NCBI GenBank assembly: GCA_963815645.1
Contig: CAWFHL010000001.1
Coordinates: 62,001 to 126,000, forward strand
Length of the DNA: 64,000 nucleotides
Direction of reading: 5' to 3'
Source: JBBRHQ01 sp963815645
Lineage (GTDB): Bacteria; Actinomycetota; Thermoleophilia; Solirubrobacterales; 70-9
Shown here: in pieces, positions 23,836-33,468 of the stretch
Layout of the letters: the number at the start of each line of letters is the position of its first letter
Numbering within the stretch: position 1 is the first letter of the stretch
Notes under the pieces: model-generated
The model's input: only the letters and a program-made list of their open reading frames with translations
Database searches by the model: none
What the model was told of the DNA's origin: nothing
Program-made: the position numbers and the translations under genes

Positions 23836-25102
23836 GCACCTGGCCCTGGCCGCGGCCGACGTACTTGAAGGTCGTCAGCTCCCGCAGGCCGATCGGGCCG
23901 CGCGCGTGCAGCTTCTGGGTCGAGTTGCCGATCTCGGCGCCCATCCCGTACTCGAAGCCGTCCGTGAACCGGGTCGATGCGTTGACGTAGACGGCGGCGG
24001 CGTCCACCCCGGCGGTGAAAAGGTCGGCCGCCTGCTCGGAGGAGGTGACGATCGCCTCCGAATGGCCGCTGCCGTGCCGGTTGACATGCTCGATCGCAGC
24101 CTCCAGCCCGTCGACCACCCCGACCGCCATCTTCATGTCGAGGTACTCGGTGTCCCAATCCTCGGCGCCTGCCTCCCCCACCTCGGTCCCGGCCGCGTTC
24201 TCGCGGGTCTCGGCGTCGCCGAGAAGCTCGACTCCGGCCGAGGCGAGATCGGCCAGCACCGCCGGCAGGAAGGCGGACGCCAGCTCGCGGTCGACCAGTA
24301 ACGTCTCGGCCGCGTTGCAGACCCCGGGGCGGTCCACCTTGGCGTTGTAGGCGATCGACCGAGCCATCTCCAGGTCGGCCTCGGAGTGCACGTAGACGTG
24401 ACAGTTGCCCGCCGCCGCGTACATCACCGGAACGGTTGCGACTTCCTTCAGCGTCTCCTTGAGGCCCTCGCCGCCTCGCGGGATCAACAGGTCGACAAGG
24501 CCATCCTGGGAGGCCAGCTCCGCCAGGGCGTCGCGCTCGGCCGTCGGGAGGAGGACGACGGCGTCCCCGGGGAGCCCCGTCTCGGCCAGCGCCTCGCGGA
24601 CGATCGCGGCCAGGGCGCCGTTGGAGCGCTCGGCGTATGAGGAGCCCCGCAGCACGATCGCGTTGCCGCTCTTGATCGTCAGCGCCGCGCAATCGACGGT
24701 GACGTTGGGTCGCGCCTCGTAGACGACGGCGACGACCCCCAGCGGAACTCGCACCTTGCGCAGCTCGATACCGCTCTCGAGCTCCCGCCTTTCGATCTCC
24801 TCGCCGACCGGATCGGGCAGGGCGGCGATAGCCCGCACCCCCGCCGCCATCGCCGCGACCCGCTCGGCGGTCAGGGTCAGCCGGTCGCGGAGCGCCGCTG
24901 TGAGGCTCTCGGCGCGCGGGTCGGCGAGATCGGCGGCGTTGGCCTCGAGGATCGCCGCGGCGCGCTCCTCGAGCAGGGTCGCGGCCCCGGCCAGGGCCGC
25001 ATCCTTCAGTTCCGTCGGAGCGCGGGTCAGCTCCAGCGAGGCGGCCTTCGCGGCAGCACAGGCGTCGGCGACGCTGGTCGTGGTCGTGACCATCAGCGGC
25101 AA
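23828..25102 (-). CDS. proA: Gamma-glutamyl phosphate reductase
   Basis: 424 residues; the second step of proline synthesis, reducing gamma-glutamyl phosphate with NADPH. The catalytic Cys is in KVDRPGVCNAAETLLVDREL. The cofactor region ELRKVRVPLGVVAVVYEARPNVT and the GSSYAERSN loop are also clear. It follows proB with an 18 bp gap, the usual order. Confidence 0.96.
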   Translation of the reverse strand: MPLMVTTTTSVADACAAAKAASLELTRAPTELKDAALAGAATLLEERAAAILEANAADLADPRAESLTAALRDRLTLTAERVAAMAAGVRAIAALPDPVGEEIERRELESGIELRKVRVPLGVVAVVYEARPNVTVDCAALTIKSGNAIVLRGSSYAERSNGALAAIVREALAETGLPGDAVVLLPTAERDALAELASQDGLVDLLIPRGGEGLKETLKEVATVPVMYAAAGNCHVYVHSEADLEMARSIAYNAKVDRPGVCNAAETLLVDRELASAFLPAVLADLASAGVELLGDAETRENAAGTEVGEAGAEDWDTEYLDMKMAVGVVDGLEAAIEHVNRHGSGHSEAIVTSSEQAADLFTAGVDAAAVYVNASTRFTDGFEYGMGAEIGNSTQKLHARGPIGLRELTTFKYVGRGQGQVRG

Positions 25103-25120
25103 AGGGTAGCCGCCGCCCGC

Positions 25121-26209
25121 TCAGGCGAGGACGAAGTAGTCGCGGTGAACGGCCTCCTCGGCGGCGTGCGGCATCAGCTCCCGCACCTGCGAGCTCTTCA
25201 GGCCCTTGATCCGCTCGACCTCGTCCGATGAGTAGTTGGCGATCCCCTTGCCGATCAGCTCGGCGCCCGAGGTGATCTCGACGGCGTCGCCGGCTCCGAA
25301 GCGGCCCTCGACTGCGACGATCCCGACCGGGAGGAGGCTGGAGCCGCCCTCGCGAAGCATCCGGGCCGCCCCCTCGTCCACCGCGATCCGCCCGTGCGCG
25401 GGTTTTGCGTGCTTGAGCCAAAGCTTGAAGCTCGAGCCCCGTCCTCCGCGGGCCGCGAAGGCGGTGCCAACCGATTCGCCGGCGGCAGCTTCGCGCAGGG
25501 TGCCTCGCAGGGTCCCGTTACAGATCACGGCCCCGATCCCCGCCTCCGCGGCCATCACCGCGGCCGCCACTTTGCTGCGCATCCCACCCGAGCCGAAGGC
25601 GGAGGTGCGGTCCCCGATCTCCAAGCCCTCGAGCTGCTCGGGGCCGCCCACGTTGCGGACCAGCTCGGCGTCCGGCTCGATCCGCGGGTCAGCGCTGTGC
25701 AGGCCGTCGATGTCGGTCAGCAACACCAGTAGCCCCGCGTCGAGCAGGATCGCCACCTGGGCGGCGAGGAAGTCGTTGTCGCCGAAGCTGATCTCATCGG
25801 TCGCCGTGGTGTCGTTCTCGTTGACCACCGGAACCACCCCCCACTCCAGCAGCCGCAGCAGCGTCTGGCGGGCGTTCAGGTAGTTGGTGCGCGCGGCGAT
25901 GTCGGAGGCGGTAAGCAGCACCTGTGCGGCGTGGACCCCCTTTGTGTCGAGTCGCGACTCGTAGGCGCGGAAAAGGTCGCCCTGGCCGACCGCCGAGGCG
26001 GCCTGCAGCTCGTCCATCGCCCCGGGGCGTGAAGGGAGGCTCATCAGCCGGATCCCACGGGCGATCGCGCCGGACGTGACCATCACCACCCGCTCGCCGT
26101 CCGCCTCCAGCCCTGCGACCTGTTCGCAGATGCAGTCGAGGACGTCGGCGCGCAGCTCGCCGTCATCAGCGGCGACGATCGAGGAGCCGAGCTTGACGAC
26201 CAGGGTCAT
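25121..26209 (-). CDS. proB: Glutamate 5-kinase
   Basis: 362 residues; the first and feedback-controlled step of proline synthesis. The kinase part starts VVKLGSSIVAADDGEL and contains VVNENDTTATDEISFGDND (substrate loop) and FGSGGMRSKVAAA. A C-terminal PUA domain (about residues 270-350) begins GRIAVDEGAARML. It lies 66 bp downstream of obgE. Confidence 0.96.
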   Translation of the reverse strand: MTLVVKLGSSIVAADDGELRADVLDCICEQVAGLEADGERVVMVTSGAIARGIRLMSLPSRPGAMDELQAASAVGQGDLFRAYESRLDTKGVHAAQVLLTASDIAARTNYLNARQTLLRLLEWGVVPVVNENDTTATDEISFGDNDFLAAQVAILLDAGLLVLLTDIDGLHSADPRIEPDAELVRNVGGPEQLEGLEIGDRTSAFGSGGMRSKVAAAVMAAEAGIGAVICNGTLRGTLREAAAGESVGTAFAARGGRGSSFKLWLKHAKPAHGRIAVDEGAARMLREGGSSLLPVGIVAVEGRFGAGDAVEITSGAELIGKGIANYSSDEVERIKGLKSSQVRELMPHAAEEAVHRDYFVLA

Positions 26210-26275
26210 CGGCGCCCAAGTCTAGGAAGCGATGCTGCGCCTGGCGGGCCGGGGCTCGCAGCAGGCATGCGTCGC

Positions 26276-27569
26276 TCAGCCGGGGTGCAGCTCGAACTCG
26301 TGCTCACCGATCCTGACCTCGTCGCCGGGCTCGAACCCCGCCGAGCGCAGCGCGGCGACCACTCCGATCTCGGTCAGGCGCTGCTCGAGATAGGAGAGCG
26401 CCTCCTCGTTGCCGAGGTCGTGGCGCTCGACCAGCAACTCCACCCCCCGGCCGTTGACGCGGAAAGCGCCCTCGCCCTCGGCGACGACGTCGTAGCCCCC
26501 CTCTCCGGCGGGACGATAGACGCGATGCTCGGCCTCGAAGCCGTCGGTCGGGCCGGCCGCCGGGGCGGGGGCCGGCTCCTCCGGGATCGAGGCGACGATC
26601 AGCCGGCTCAGCTCTTCAAGGCCATCACCAGTTGCCGAGGAGGCTGGCAGCACGCCGATCGTCGCCTCGCCGAACCGGGCCCGCCAATCCGTGGCGATCC
26701 GCTCCGCCTCCTCGGCGGGAAGCAGATCCGACTTCGAGAGGACGACGATCTCGGGAACCTGGTCGAGCCCGGCGCCGTGTGATGAAAGCTCCCGGCGGAC
26801 CGTCTCGTACGCCGCGACCGGGTCACCCGGGTCCGGGGCGATCTCGACGAGGTGGACCAGAACCGCGCAGCGCTCCACGTGGGCGAGGAACTCGTGGCCC
26901 AGGCCGGCCCCCGCTGCGGCGCCCTCGATCAGCCCCGGGATGTCGGCGACCACCGCCTGGCGCTCGGAGGTCTCGATCGTCCCCAGAACCGGCTCCACGG
27001 TGGTGAACGGGTAGTCGGCGATCTTCGGCGCGGCCCGGGTGAGGCGGGAGATCAGGGTCGATTTGCCGGCGTTCGGGAGGCCGATCAGGCCGGCGTCGGC
27101 GAGCAGCCTCAGGCGCTGTCTCGATCCAACCGGACTCTCCCCGCTCTCCCCGCTCGGCGAACCGCGGAGCCTGGCGGGTCGAGGTGGCGAAGCGCTTGTT
27201 CCCGTGCCCGCCGCGGCCGCCCCGGGCGACGACCACCCGCTGGCCCGGCTCGGTCAGGTCGGTAGCGGTTCCGTCGAGGCCGACTACCGAAGTCCCGGGG
27301 GCGACGGGGATTACCCGGTCCTCGCCGCGGGCGCCGTGGCGGTTGGACCCCTCGCCGTGCCTGCCCCGCCCCGCCCGGAAGTGCTTGCTCCCCCGCAGCG
27401 CCCCGAGATCGCGCCGAGAGGGGTCGCAGAGGAGCACGACATTGCCGCCGTGGCCGCCGTCACCGCCATCGGGCCCCCCCCTTGGCACGTGCGCTTCCCG
27501 CCGGAACGAGACGCATCCGTCTCCCCCGCGCCCGCCCTCAACGTAGATCTTGGCGCCGTCGTGGAGCAT
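26276..27569 (-). CDS. obgE: GTPase Obg/CgtA, split by an apparent frameshift
   Basis: A ribosome-assembly GTPase. The N-terminal Gly-rich OBG domain (YVEGGRGGDGCVSFRREAHV, then GGDGGHGGNVVL) is in one frame from 27569; the G-domain (GLPNAGKST, then DIPGLIEGAAAGAGLG and SKSD) and the C-terminal OCT domain are in the next frame to 26276. The switch lies around 27116-27123 (GAG A CAG CGC on the minus strand), where removing one base gives WIEQRLRLLADAGL. The span is 3n+1 bases. Obg is essential in nearly all bacteria, so a base-call error is much likelier than a pseudogene. Copy 2 of the palindromic element lies 28 bp upstream. Confidence 0.92.
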
Positions 27570-27597
27570 CCGCTAGATGATGACGAGGCTCCACCGA

Positions 27598-27694
27598 TCC
27601 TCCGGCGGGTGGCATGGGATGGGAGGACCCATTGCCGAGCACCCGCCGTGGAGCGCAGCAATGGTGGGTCCCATCCCATGACAGGACCCGCCGG
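27598..27694. repeat. Palindromic intergenic element, copy 2 (before obgE)
   Basis: A 97 bp element matching 18886-18981 except for an extra G in the left arm (CATGGGATG), an extra C at the pairing position in the right arm (CATCCCATG), and one G lost in the apical region. It starts 28 bp before the obgE start and ends 16 bp after the rpmA stop. Outside the outer stem the two copies share no flanking sequence, which places the boundaries. It interrupts the otherwise tight rplU-rpmA-obgE block. Confidence 0.9.
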
Positions 27695-27710
27695 TTGGAA
27701 CGCCGGGCGC

Positions 27711-27965
27711 TCAGTCGTCAGCGAGCACCGAGATCGTCCGCCCCCGCCGGGCGGGAGTGAAGTCGACCACCCCGGCGCGGGTGGCGAAGATCGTGTGGTC
27801 GCGGCCGAGGCCGGTGCCCTGGCCTGGCCAAAAGCGGGTGCCGCGCTGGCGGACGATGATCTCGCCGCCGTTGACGCGCTGGCCGGCGAAGATCTTCACG
27901 CCGAGCATCTTCGGGTTGGAGTCGCGGCCGTTGCGGCTGGAGCCGAGTCCCTTCTTATGAGCCAT
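27711..27965 (-). CDS. rpmA: 50S ribosomal protein L27
   Basis: 84 residues. MAHKKGLGSSRNGRDSNPK and VKIFAGQRVNGGEIIVRQRG are diagnostic. The N-terminus starts directly with AHKKG, so there is no Firmicutes-type cleaved leader. It overlaps rplU by 11 bp, as usual for this pair. Confidence 0.97.
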   Translation of the reverse strand: MAHKKGLGSSRNGRDSNPKMLGVKIFAGQRVNGGEIIVRQRGTRFWPGQGTGLGRDHTIFATRAGVVDFTPARRGRTISVLADD

Positions 27966-28500
27966 CGCCGACCTCCTTCTTCGGGGCGGGCTTGCGGGCC
28001 GCGGGCTTTTTCGCCGCCGGTTTCTTCGCCGCCGATTTCTTCGCCGCCGGTTTCGCCTTGGCGGCGGGCTTCTTCGCCGCCGGCTTGCGCGTCGCCGGCT
28101 TCTTCGCCGGCGCCTCCCTCTCCGCCTCGGTCTTCACCTCGGCGGCGGAGGCCTTCGGCTTCGCCTCCGTCTTCTTCGCGGCCGGCTTTCGGGTCAGCAT
28201 CTTCACCTCGGTGACCTCCAGCCGGGTCAGCTCCGAGCGGTGCCCGGCGCGCCGCTTGTAGCCCTTCTTCGCCTTGTACTTGAAGACCTTGATCTTCGGA
28301 CCACGCAGGTGCTCGGCGACGGTCGCTTCAACCTTGACCTTCTCCAGTCCGGAGGCGTCGGCGACGACGTCGGAGTCGCGGAACATCACCGGGCGCAGGC
28401 TGACCTTGGCGCCCTCGTCCTCGGGCAGCCGGTCGACGAGCAGGGCGGTGCCCTTCTCGACCTTGTACTGCTTGCCTCCGCTTTCGATCACTGCGTACAT
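27955..28500 (-). CDS. rplU: 50S ribosomal protein L21 with a long Lys/Ala/Pro tail
   Basis: 181 residues. Residues 1-103 are ordinary L21 (MYAVIESGGKQYKVEKGTAL, then FKYKAKKGYKRRAGHRS). Residues 105-181 are a basic low-complexity tail built from KKPAA/AAKK-type units, like those of histone-H1-like bacterial proteins. L21 is normally about 100-105 residues long, so the tail is an addition; the last codons overlap rpmA by 11 bp. It could contact rRNA or DNA. Codon use in the tail matches the neighbours. Confidence 0.95.
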   Translation of the reverse strand: MYAVIESGGKQYKVEKGTALLVDRLPEDEGAKVSLRPVMFRDSDVVADASGLEKVKVEATVAEHLRGPKIKVFKYKAKKGYKRRAGHRSELTRLEVTEVKMLTRKPAAKKTEAKPKASAAEVKTEAEREAPAKKPATRKPAAKKPAAKAKPAAKKSAAKKPAAKKPAARKPAPKKEVGDGS

Positions 28501-28553
28501 GCTTGCCCGCTACTGGTCCTCAGTCGTCCGATTTCGCGGCGCGCGAACGGCCG

Positions 28554-30370
28554 CTACCACCTCGGCGGCCGCGGCGGCGCCTGCCAGAGCCGGATGATTC
28601 TAGCTGCTCGGAGCCGTTTCCAGCGCGACCCGGAGGCACCGCCACCGTTGCTCGACTCGACCCCCGGCAACGAGGCCACCGCCGCCGCCCGCTCGACCCG
28701 CTCGATCCGCACCAGCTTGCGCTCGCCGACGAACGGCGCGCCGCCGCTGACGCTGACGATGTAGGAGTCGACCCGGGCGACCGCGTCGTCGGCGTTGTAC
28801 ATGTGAGGCTCCTCGATGCTGACCAGGACCTCCTCGCCGACCTTGAACGGCAGCGCCCGCTCCTCGATCTTCTCCCTGGCTGCCCGACTCGACCAGCTCG
28901 AAGGTGTCGATCGGCAACGCCTCGCCGCCCTCGAAGTGGAACTGCTTGCCGGCCTCGGCCTCGAACTCGGCAAGTCCACTCTCGGGGTCGATCAGCTCCG
29001 CCGCGACCTTCGGCTGCACCCGGATCAGGAAAGCCTCCGGCTCGGGGTTCTCGGCGACGATGTCGTGCAGCTTGCGCAGCCCCTCGAGCGCCACCGTCTC
29101 AGCCGAGAGCACCACGCCCTCGCCCTCGCAGGTCGGGCAGCGGACCGTGAGGATCTCGCGCACCCCGTCGGTGACGTTCTGGCGGGTCATCTCGACCAGC
29201 CCGAGCGGGCGAGACCTCGACCACGTAGCTCTTCGACTTGTCCGCGTCGAGCGCCTTGCGCAGCACCTGCAGGACCTTGTCGCGGTTGCGGGCTCGGGCC
29301 ATGTCGATGAAATCGATGACGATGATCCCGCCGATGTCCCGCAGCCTCAGCTGGCGCACCACCTCGTCGGCGGCCTCGGTGTTGACCCTGGTGATCGTCT
29401 CCTCGAGCCCGCCCTTGCCGCGGCCGGTGAAGCTGCCGCTGTTGACGTCGATCACGGTCAGCGCCTCGGCGTAGTCGATCACCAGGTAGCCGCCGGAGGG
29501 GAGGTCGATCCGCCGGCTCAGGGTGGAGTTGATCTCCTCCTCGATCCCGTAGCGCTCGAACAGCGGCTTCGGGTCCTCGTAGAGCTCCACCCCCGAGACC
29601 AGCTCCGGCGCGGTGCGCTGGAAGAAGCTGGTCACCCGGTCGCGCTGCTTCGGGGAGTCGATGATCGCCTTCTCGAAGTCGCTGAGGAAGACGTCGCGCA
29701 GGACCCGGACCGAGAGGTCGGCCTCCTGGAAGACCAGGGCCGGCGCCTTCACCTCCTCGGTGCGGCGCTCCAGCACCTCATTGAGCTTGTGCAGGTAGCC
29801 GACCTCGCGCACGAAGTCGGCCTTCTTGGCGCCGTGTGCGGCGGTGCGGACGATCAGCCCGCCGGGGCCCTTGTAGGTGCGATCGACCATCTTGCGGAGG
29901 CGGTCGCGCTCCTTGTCGCCCAGCCGGCGGCTGACGCCGACGCCGCTGCCCTGGGGCGCGTAGACCAGGTAGCGCCCAGCGATCGAGACGTTCATCGTCA
30001 GGCGCGCGCCCTTGGTCTTCAGCGGGTCCTTGACCACCTGGACGACTATCTCCTGCCCGGGCTTGATCAGCTCGTCGATCCGCCGGCCCTTGCCGCGGCC
30101 TCGCCGCGGAGCCTGCTCGCCCCCGGGTAGGAGGATCTCGTCGACGTGGAGGAAGCCGTTTCGCTCCAAGCCGATGTCGACGAAGGCCGCCTCCATCCCC
30201 GGAAGGACGTTGTCGACCTTGCCCTTGTAGATGTTGCCTACGATCGAGCGGCGGCCGCGGCGCTCGATGTAGAGCTCCGCCACCTCGTGCTTCGATCCCT
30301 GCTTTTTGGCTTCGAGCACGGCCACGCGCGTTTCGCCGCGGTCCGCGGAAACCAGGATTTTCTTCTTCAT
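28554..30370 (-). CDS. rng: Ribonuclease E/G family protein, split by two apparent frameshifts
   Basis: An endoribonuclease for rRNA and mRNA processing, about 604 residues when joined. Frame 1 (30370 to ~29210) has the S1-like N-terminus with VGNIYKGKVDNVLPGMEAAF and the catalytic region GGYLVIDYAEALTVIDVNSG and GGIIVIDFIDM. Frame 2 (~29210 to ~28880) has EMTRQNVTDGVREI and the Zn-link CPTCEGEG. Frame 3 (to 28554) has LPFKVGEEVLVSIEEPHMYN. The switches are near 29205-29211 and 28876-28882, each needing one base removed (span 3n+2). It lies between rodA and rplU; the same gene is beside rplU in many actinobacteria. Confidence 0.9.
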
Positions 30371-30392
30371 TTACCTCAGCTCAGTTGATGGG

Positions 30393-31589
30393 TCAGTACG
30401 CCCACCGGCTCTTCTGGCTGAGTCGCGCTTGCATGTGGATGCTCTGCAAGATGCCCACCGCCAGGAATGTGGCGATGACCGACGAGCCTCCGTAGCTCAT
30501 CAGCGGCAATGGGATGCCGGTGATGGGCATGATTCCGAGGCTCATCCCGACATTGACGAAGACCTGGAACATCAGCATGGCGGCAAGGCCGCCCGCGACC
30601 AGGGTTCCGTACAAGTTCTTTGAGAGCGTCACGATCCGCAGCGCCCGCCAGATGAGCAGGGCGTAGAGGGACAGGACGAACGCGGCCCCCATGAACCCGT
30701 AGCGCTCCCCGATCACCGCGAAGATGAAGTCGGTGTGGCGCTCGGGCACGAAGTCGAGCCGGGTCTGGGTGGCCTTGTCGCCACGGCCGGTCTTCTGACC
30801 GGAGCCGATCGCGATCTTGGCCTGATTCTGTTGGTATCCGGCGTCGCTTGGGTCCGCGCTGGGATGCAAAAAAGATGTAAGCCTTTCCTCCTGGTAGCCC
30901 TTCAGCACGGGTGTGCCGATCATCGGGGCGACCACGAGTACAACAGTGACGATAGCGAGGAAGCCGGCGCCGATGGCCGCAAAGTGCGTCCAGCGGACCC
31001 CCGCGAAGTACATGACGGCCAGGGTGATCACCCCGTAGACAAGCGAGGTACCGAGGTCCGGCTGCAGGAAAACGAGGGCCGCCGGGGCGAGCCCGAGGAA
31101 AAGGTAGCGGGCCGTTCGCTGGACCTCGGAGCCTCTCCTGGCGCCGTCGATCACGAACCCGGCCAGGGCCAGGGCCAGCAGCACCTTGCCGAGCTCGGAA
31201 GGCTGGAAGCTGAAGAACGGGAGGTCGAAGGAGCGCCGCGAGCCCCGGGCTGCGAAGCCGAACACGAAGACCATCGAGACGCTGACGCAGAGGAACGTAT
31301 AGATGCCGACCCGCAGCTCGCGAAACCGCGAGTAGTCGATCCGGGCGAGCAGCGCCATCCCGATGATTCCCAGCCCGGCGTAGATCGCCTGGCGCTCGAC
31401 GTAGTAGTAGCGGTCGCCCGCAACGTCGCCCAGGGTCGCCTGGGAGAGGGTGAAGACGCTGAACCCGACCAGGGCGACGGCGGCGACGGCCATCAGCCCG
31501 TCGAGGTAGGGCAGGCCGAGCCGCTCGGCGATGCTCGGCCGGGTCGTGAACGGCTCGGGGCGGGATCGGGCTGCGCGGGTCGCGTACAT
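30393..31589 (-). CDS. rodA: Rod-shape SEDS glycosyltransferase RodA
   Basis: 398 residues; the peptidoglycan polymerase of the elongasome, with about 10 helices. SEDS signatures are FSFQPSELGKVLLALALA, LFLQPDLGTSLVYG (as VFLQPDLGTSLVYG), HTDFIFAVIGERYGFMGA and the C-terminal GIPLPLMSYGGSSVIA. The ATG shares bases with the mrdA stop (ATGA), so PBP2 and RodA are translationally coupled, as expected for partners. The frame is open far upstream, but that part is mrdA antiphase. Confidence 0.96.
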   Translation of the reverse strand: MYATRAARSRPEPFTTRPSIAERLGLPYLDGLMAVAAVALVGFSVFTLSQATLGDVAGDRYYYVERQAIYAGLGIIGMALLARIDYSRFRELRVGIYTFLCVSVSMVFVFGFAARGSRRSFDLPFFSFQPSELGKVLLALALAGFVIDGARRGSEVQRTARYLFLGLAPAALVFLQPDLGTSLVYGVITLAVMYFAGVRWTHFAAIGAGFLAIVTVVLVVAPMIGTPVLKGYQEERLTSFLHPSADPSDAGYQQNQAKIAIGSGQKTGRGDKATQTRLDFVPERHTDFIFAVIGERYGFMGAAFVLSLYALLIWRALRIVTLSKNLYGTLVAGGLAAMLMFQVFVNVGMSLGIMPITGIPLPLMSYGGSSVIATFLAVGILQSIHMQARLSQKSRWAY

Positions 31590-33460
31590 CAGCCGGGGCT
31601 TCCCCCGTTCGGCCCGGCCGCCCCGGTGGAGTGCTTGCCGTAGTAGGCGGAGAGGATCTGCAGCGCCGCCGGCGCGGCCGAGTCGGCGCCGAAGCCACCG
31701 CGCTCGATCGTCACCGCGGTGACGATCTTCGGGTTCGGGTAGGGCGAGAGCACGATGTACCACGACTGGTCGGGGTTGGGTGGCCGCTGGGCGGTGCCGG
31801 TCTTGCCGGCGACGGGGATCGGGAAGCCGCCGAAGACGCCGTAGGAGGTGCCGCCCGGAGCCTGGGCGGCCTCGTGCAGACCCTCGAGGATCACCGAGCG
31901 GTACTCGGGCTTGACGTTGACGTGGCGCCGCGGCCCGGGGTCGATCTCCTGCACGACGCGGCCCGCCGCGTCGTCGACCTCCATGCCGACGTGGGGCGTG
32001 ACCACGGTGCCGCCGTTGCCGACGGTGGCGTAGGCGATCGCCATCTGCAGCGGGTTGGTCTGCAGGTCGGTCTGCCCGGTGGCGAGCTGGATGTTGTCCC
32101 CGGCAGACCATGGCCGGTCCGTCAGCCCCTTCTTGTAGAGCCGGTTTCGCCACTTCTGGGTCGGCAGCAGCCCGACCGCCTGTTCGGGGAGGTCGAGCCC
32201 GGTGGGGCGCCCGATCCCAAGCATGTGCGCCCACCGCTGCAGGGCCCCGGTGTCCCACATCTTCAGCCCCAGGGTGTAGAAGAAGACGTCTGAGGAGACC
32301 TGCAGCGCCGGCACCAGTGTGAGGGCCCCGTAGGAGGCGCCGCCGGCGTTCTGGAAGGACTCTCCCCCCACGGTCAGCACGCCGCCGTCGACAATCGTGG
32401 TCGAGGGGGTGATGACGCCGCTGTTCAGCGCAGCCATCGAGGTGATCAGCTTGAAGGTCGAGCCCGTCGGGTAGAGCCCCTGCGAGGCCCGGTCGGTGAG
32501 CGGCGCGGAGACCGGGTCACGGAACAGCGTGTTCACCTGGCTCTGGGTCATCGGGTGGGTGAATACGGTCGGGTCGAAGGTCGGGTAGGAGCCCATGCCG
32601 AGGATCTGGCCGTTGTGCACGTTCATCGTCACGAAGCCCCCCGGGAGGCCCCTGGCGGCCAGCGCCGCCTCTCCGGCGGCCTGCACCGTCGGGTCGATCG
32701 TCAGCTTCAGGTTCTCGCCGGGCTGCGGCGGCGTGTTGCTGATCTGCCCGCCCGGGGTCGGTACCCCGAGCGAGTCGACCTGGTTCTTGATCAGCCCGGG
32801 GAGGCCGCGCAGGTAGCGGTCATAGGAGTACTCGACCCCGCCCTTGCCGACCACGTCGCCGGGCTTCAACCCGCGGTAGCGGGGCTCCTTCAGCTGCTTC
32901 GAGTCGATCTCGCCGACGCTTCCGACCAGGTGGGCCGCCAGCGTCCGCTTCGGGTAGCGGCGGATGTAGACGGAGGCGATCTCGACCCCGGGGAACTCGG
33001 TGCGGTTCTCCTGCAGGTAGTAGACGAGGGTATGGCCGACGTCCTGGCGCAGGGTCACCGGGGCGGTTCCGGAGACCTTGATGCCCTCGCGCAACGTCCT
33101 TCGGACCTTGCGAAGCGAGCTGTGGGTGAGCTGGCCGAGGCGGGCCAGCTCGCGGCGGCGCTCGCCCGGGTCGGTGGGGAGCTTCTGCGGGTTGACCTGC
33201 AGAGCCAGGGAGGTGCGGTTGTCGACCAGCACCCCGCCGCTCCGGTCGAGGATCTCCCCGCGGGGAGCCGGGACGCGGACCTCACGGGTGCGGTTGTTGT
33301 TCGCCTCGGCGAGGTACTTGTCGCCGGAGAGGACCTGCAGGAACCAGAGGCGGAAGAAGATCACCGCGAACAGGACCAGCCCGACCCCGCCCATGATCGC
33401 CACCCGAAGGGCGAGCCCAGTGTTGAGCTGTGGCCGGCGTTCGTCTGAGCGGATGTACAT
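31589..33460 (-). CDS. mrdA: Penicillin-binding protein 2
   Basis: 623 residues; transpeptidase partner of RodA in lateral-wall growth. It has one N-terminal membrane helix (about 18-40), the class B dimerisation region starting VRVPAPRGEILDRSGGVLVD, and the penicillin-binding domain with STFK at 334-337 (YPTGSTFKLITS), SAGDN as the SxN-type motif, and KTGTA in VAGKTGTAQRP. It is 8 bp from mreD and overlaps rodA by one base triplet. Confidence 0.96.
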   Translation of the reverse strand: MYIRSDERRPQLNTGLALRVAIMGGVGLVLFAVIFFRLWFLQVLSGDKYLAEANNNRTREVRVPAPRGEILDRSGGVLVDNRTSLALQVNPQKLPTDPGERRRELARLGQLTHSSLRKVRRTLREGIKVSGTAPVTLRQDVGHTLVYYLQENRTEFPGVEIASVYIRRYPKRTLAAHLVGSVGEIDSKQLKEPRYRGLKPGDVVGKGGVEYSYDRYLRGLPGLIKNQVDSLGVPTPGGQISNTPPQPGENLKLTIDPTVQAAGEAALAARGLPGGFVTMNVHNGQILGMGSYPTFDPTVFTHPMTQSQVNTLFRDPVSAPLTDRASQGLYPTGSTFKLITSMAALNSGVITPSTTIVDGGVLTVGGESFQNAGGASYGALTLVPALQVSSDVFFYTLGLKMWDTGALQRWAHMLGIGRPTGLDLPEQAVGLLPTQKWRNRLYKKGLTDRPWSAGDNIQLATGQTDLQTNPLQMAIAYATVGNGGTVVTPHVGMEVDDAAGRVVQEIDPGPRRHVNVKPEYRSVILEGLHEAAQAPGGTSYGVFGGFPIPVAGKTGTAQRPPNPDQSWYIVLSPYPNPKIVTAVTIERGGFGADSAAPAALQILSAYYGKHSTGAAGPNGGSPG

Positions 33461-33468
33461 CGCCGTCC

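Noticed and set aside
28000..28140. DNA tandem repeat array in the rplU tail as a mobile repeat
   Set aside because: It is explained by codons for the KKPAA-type protein tail; the units are degenerate at DNA level.
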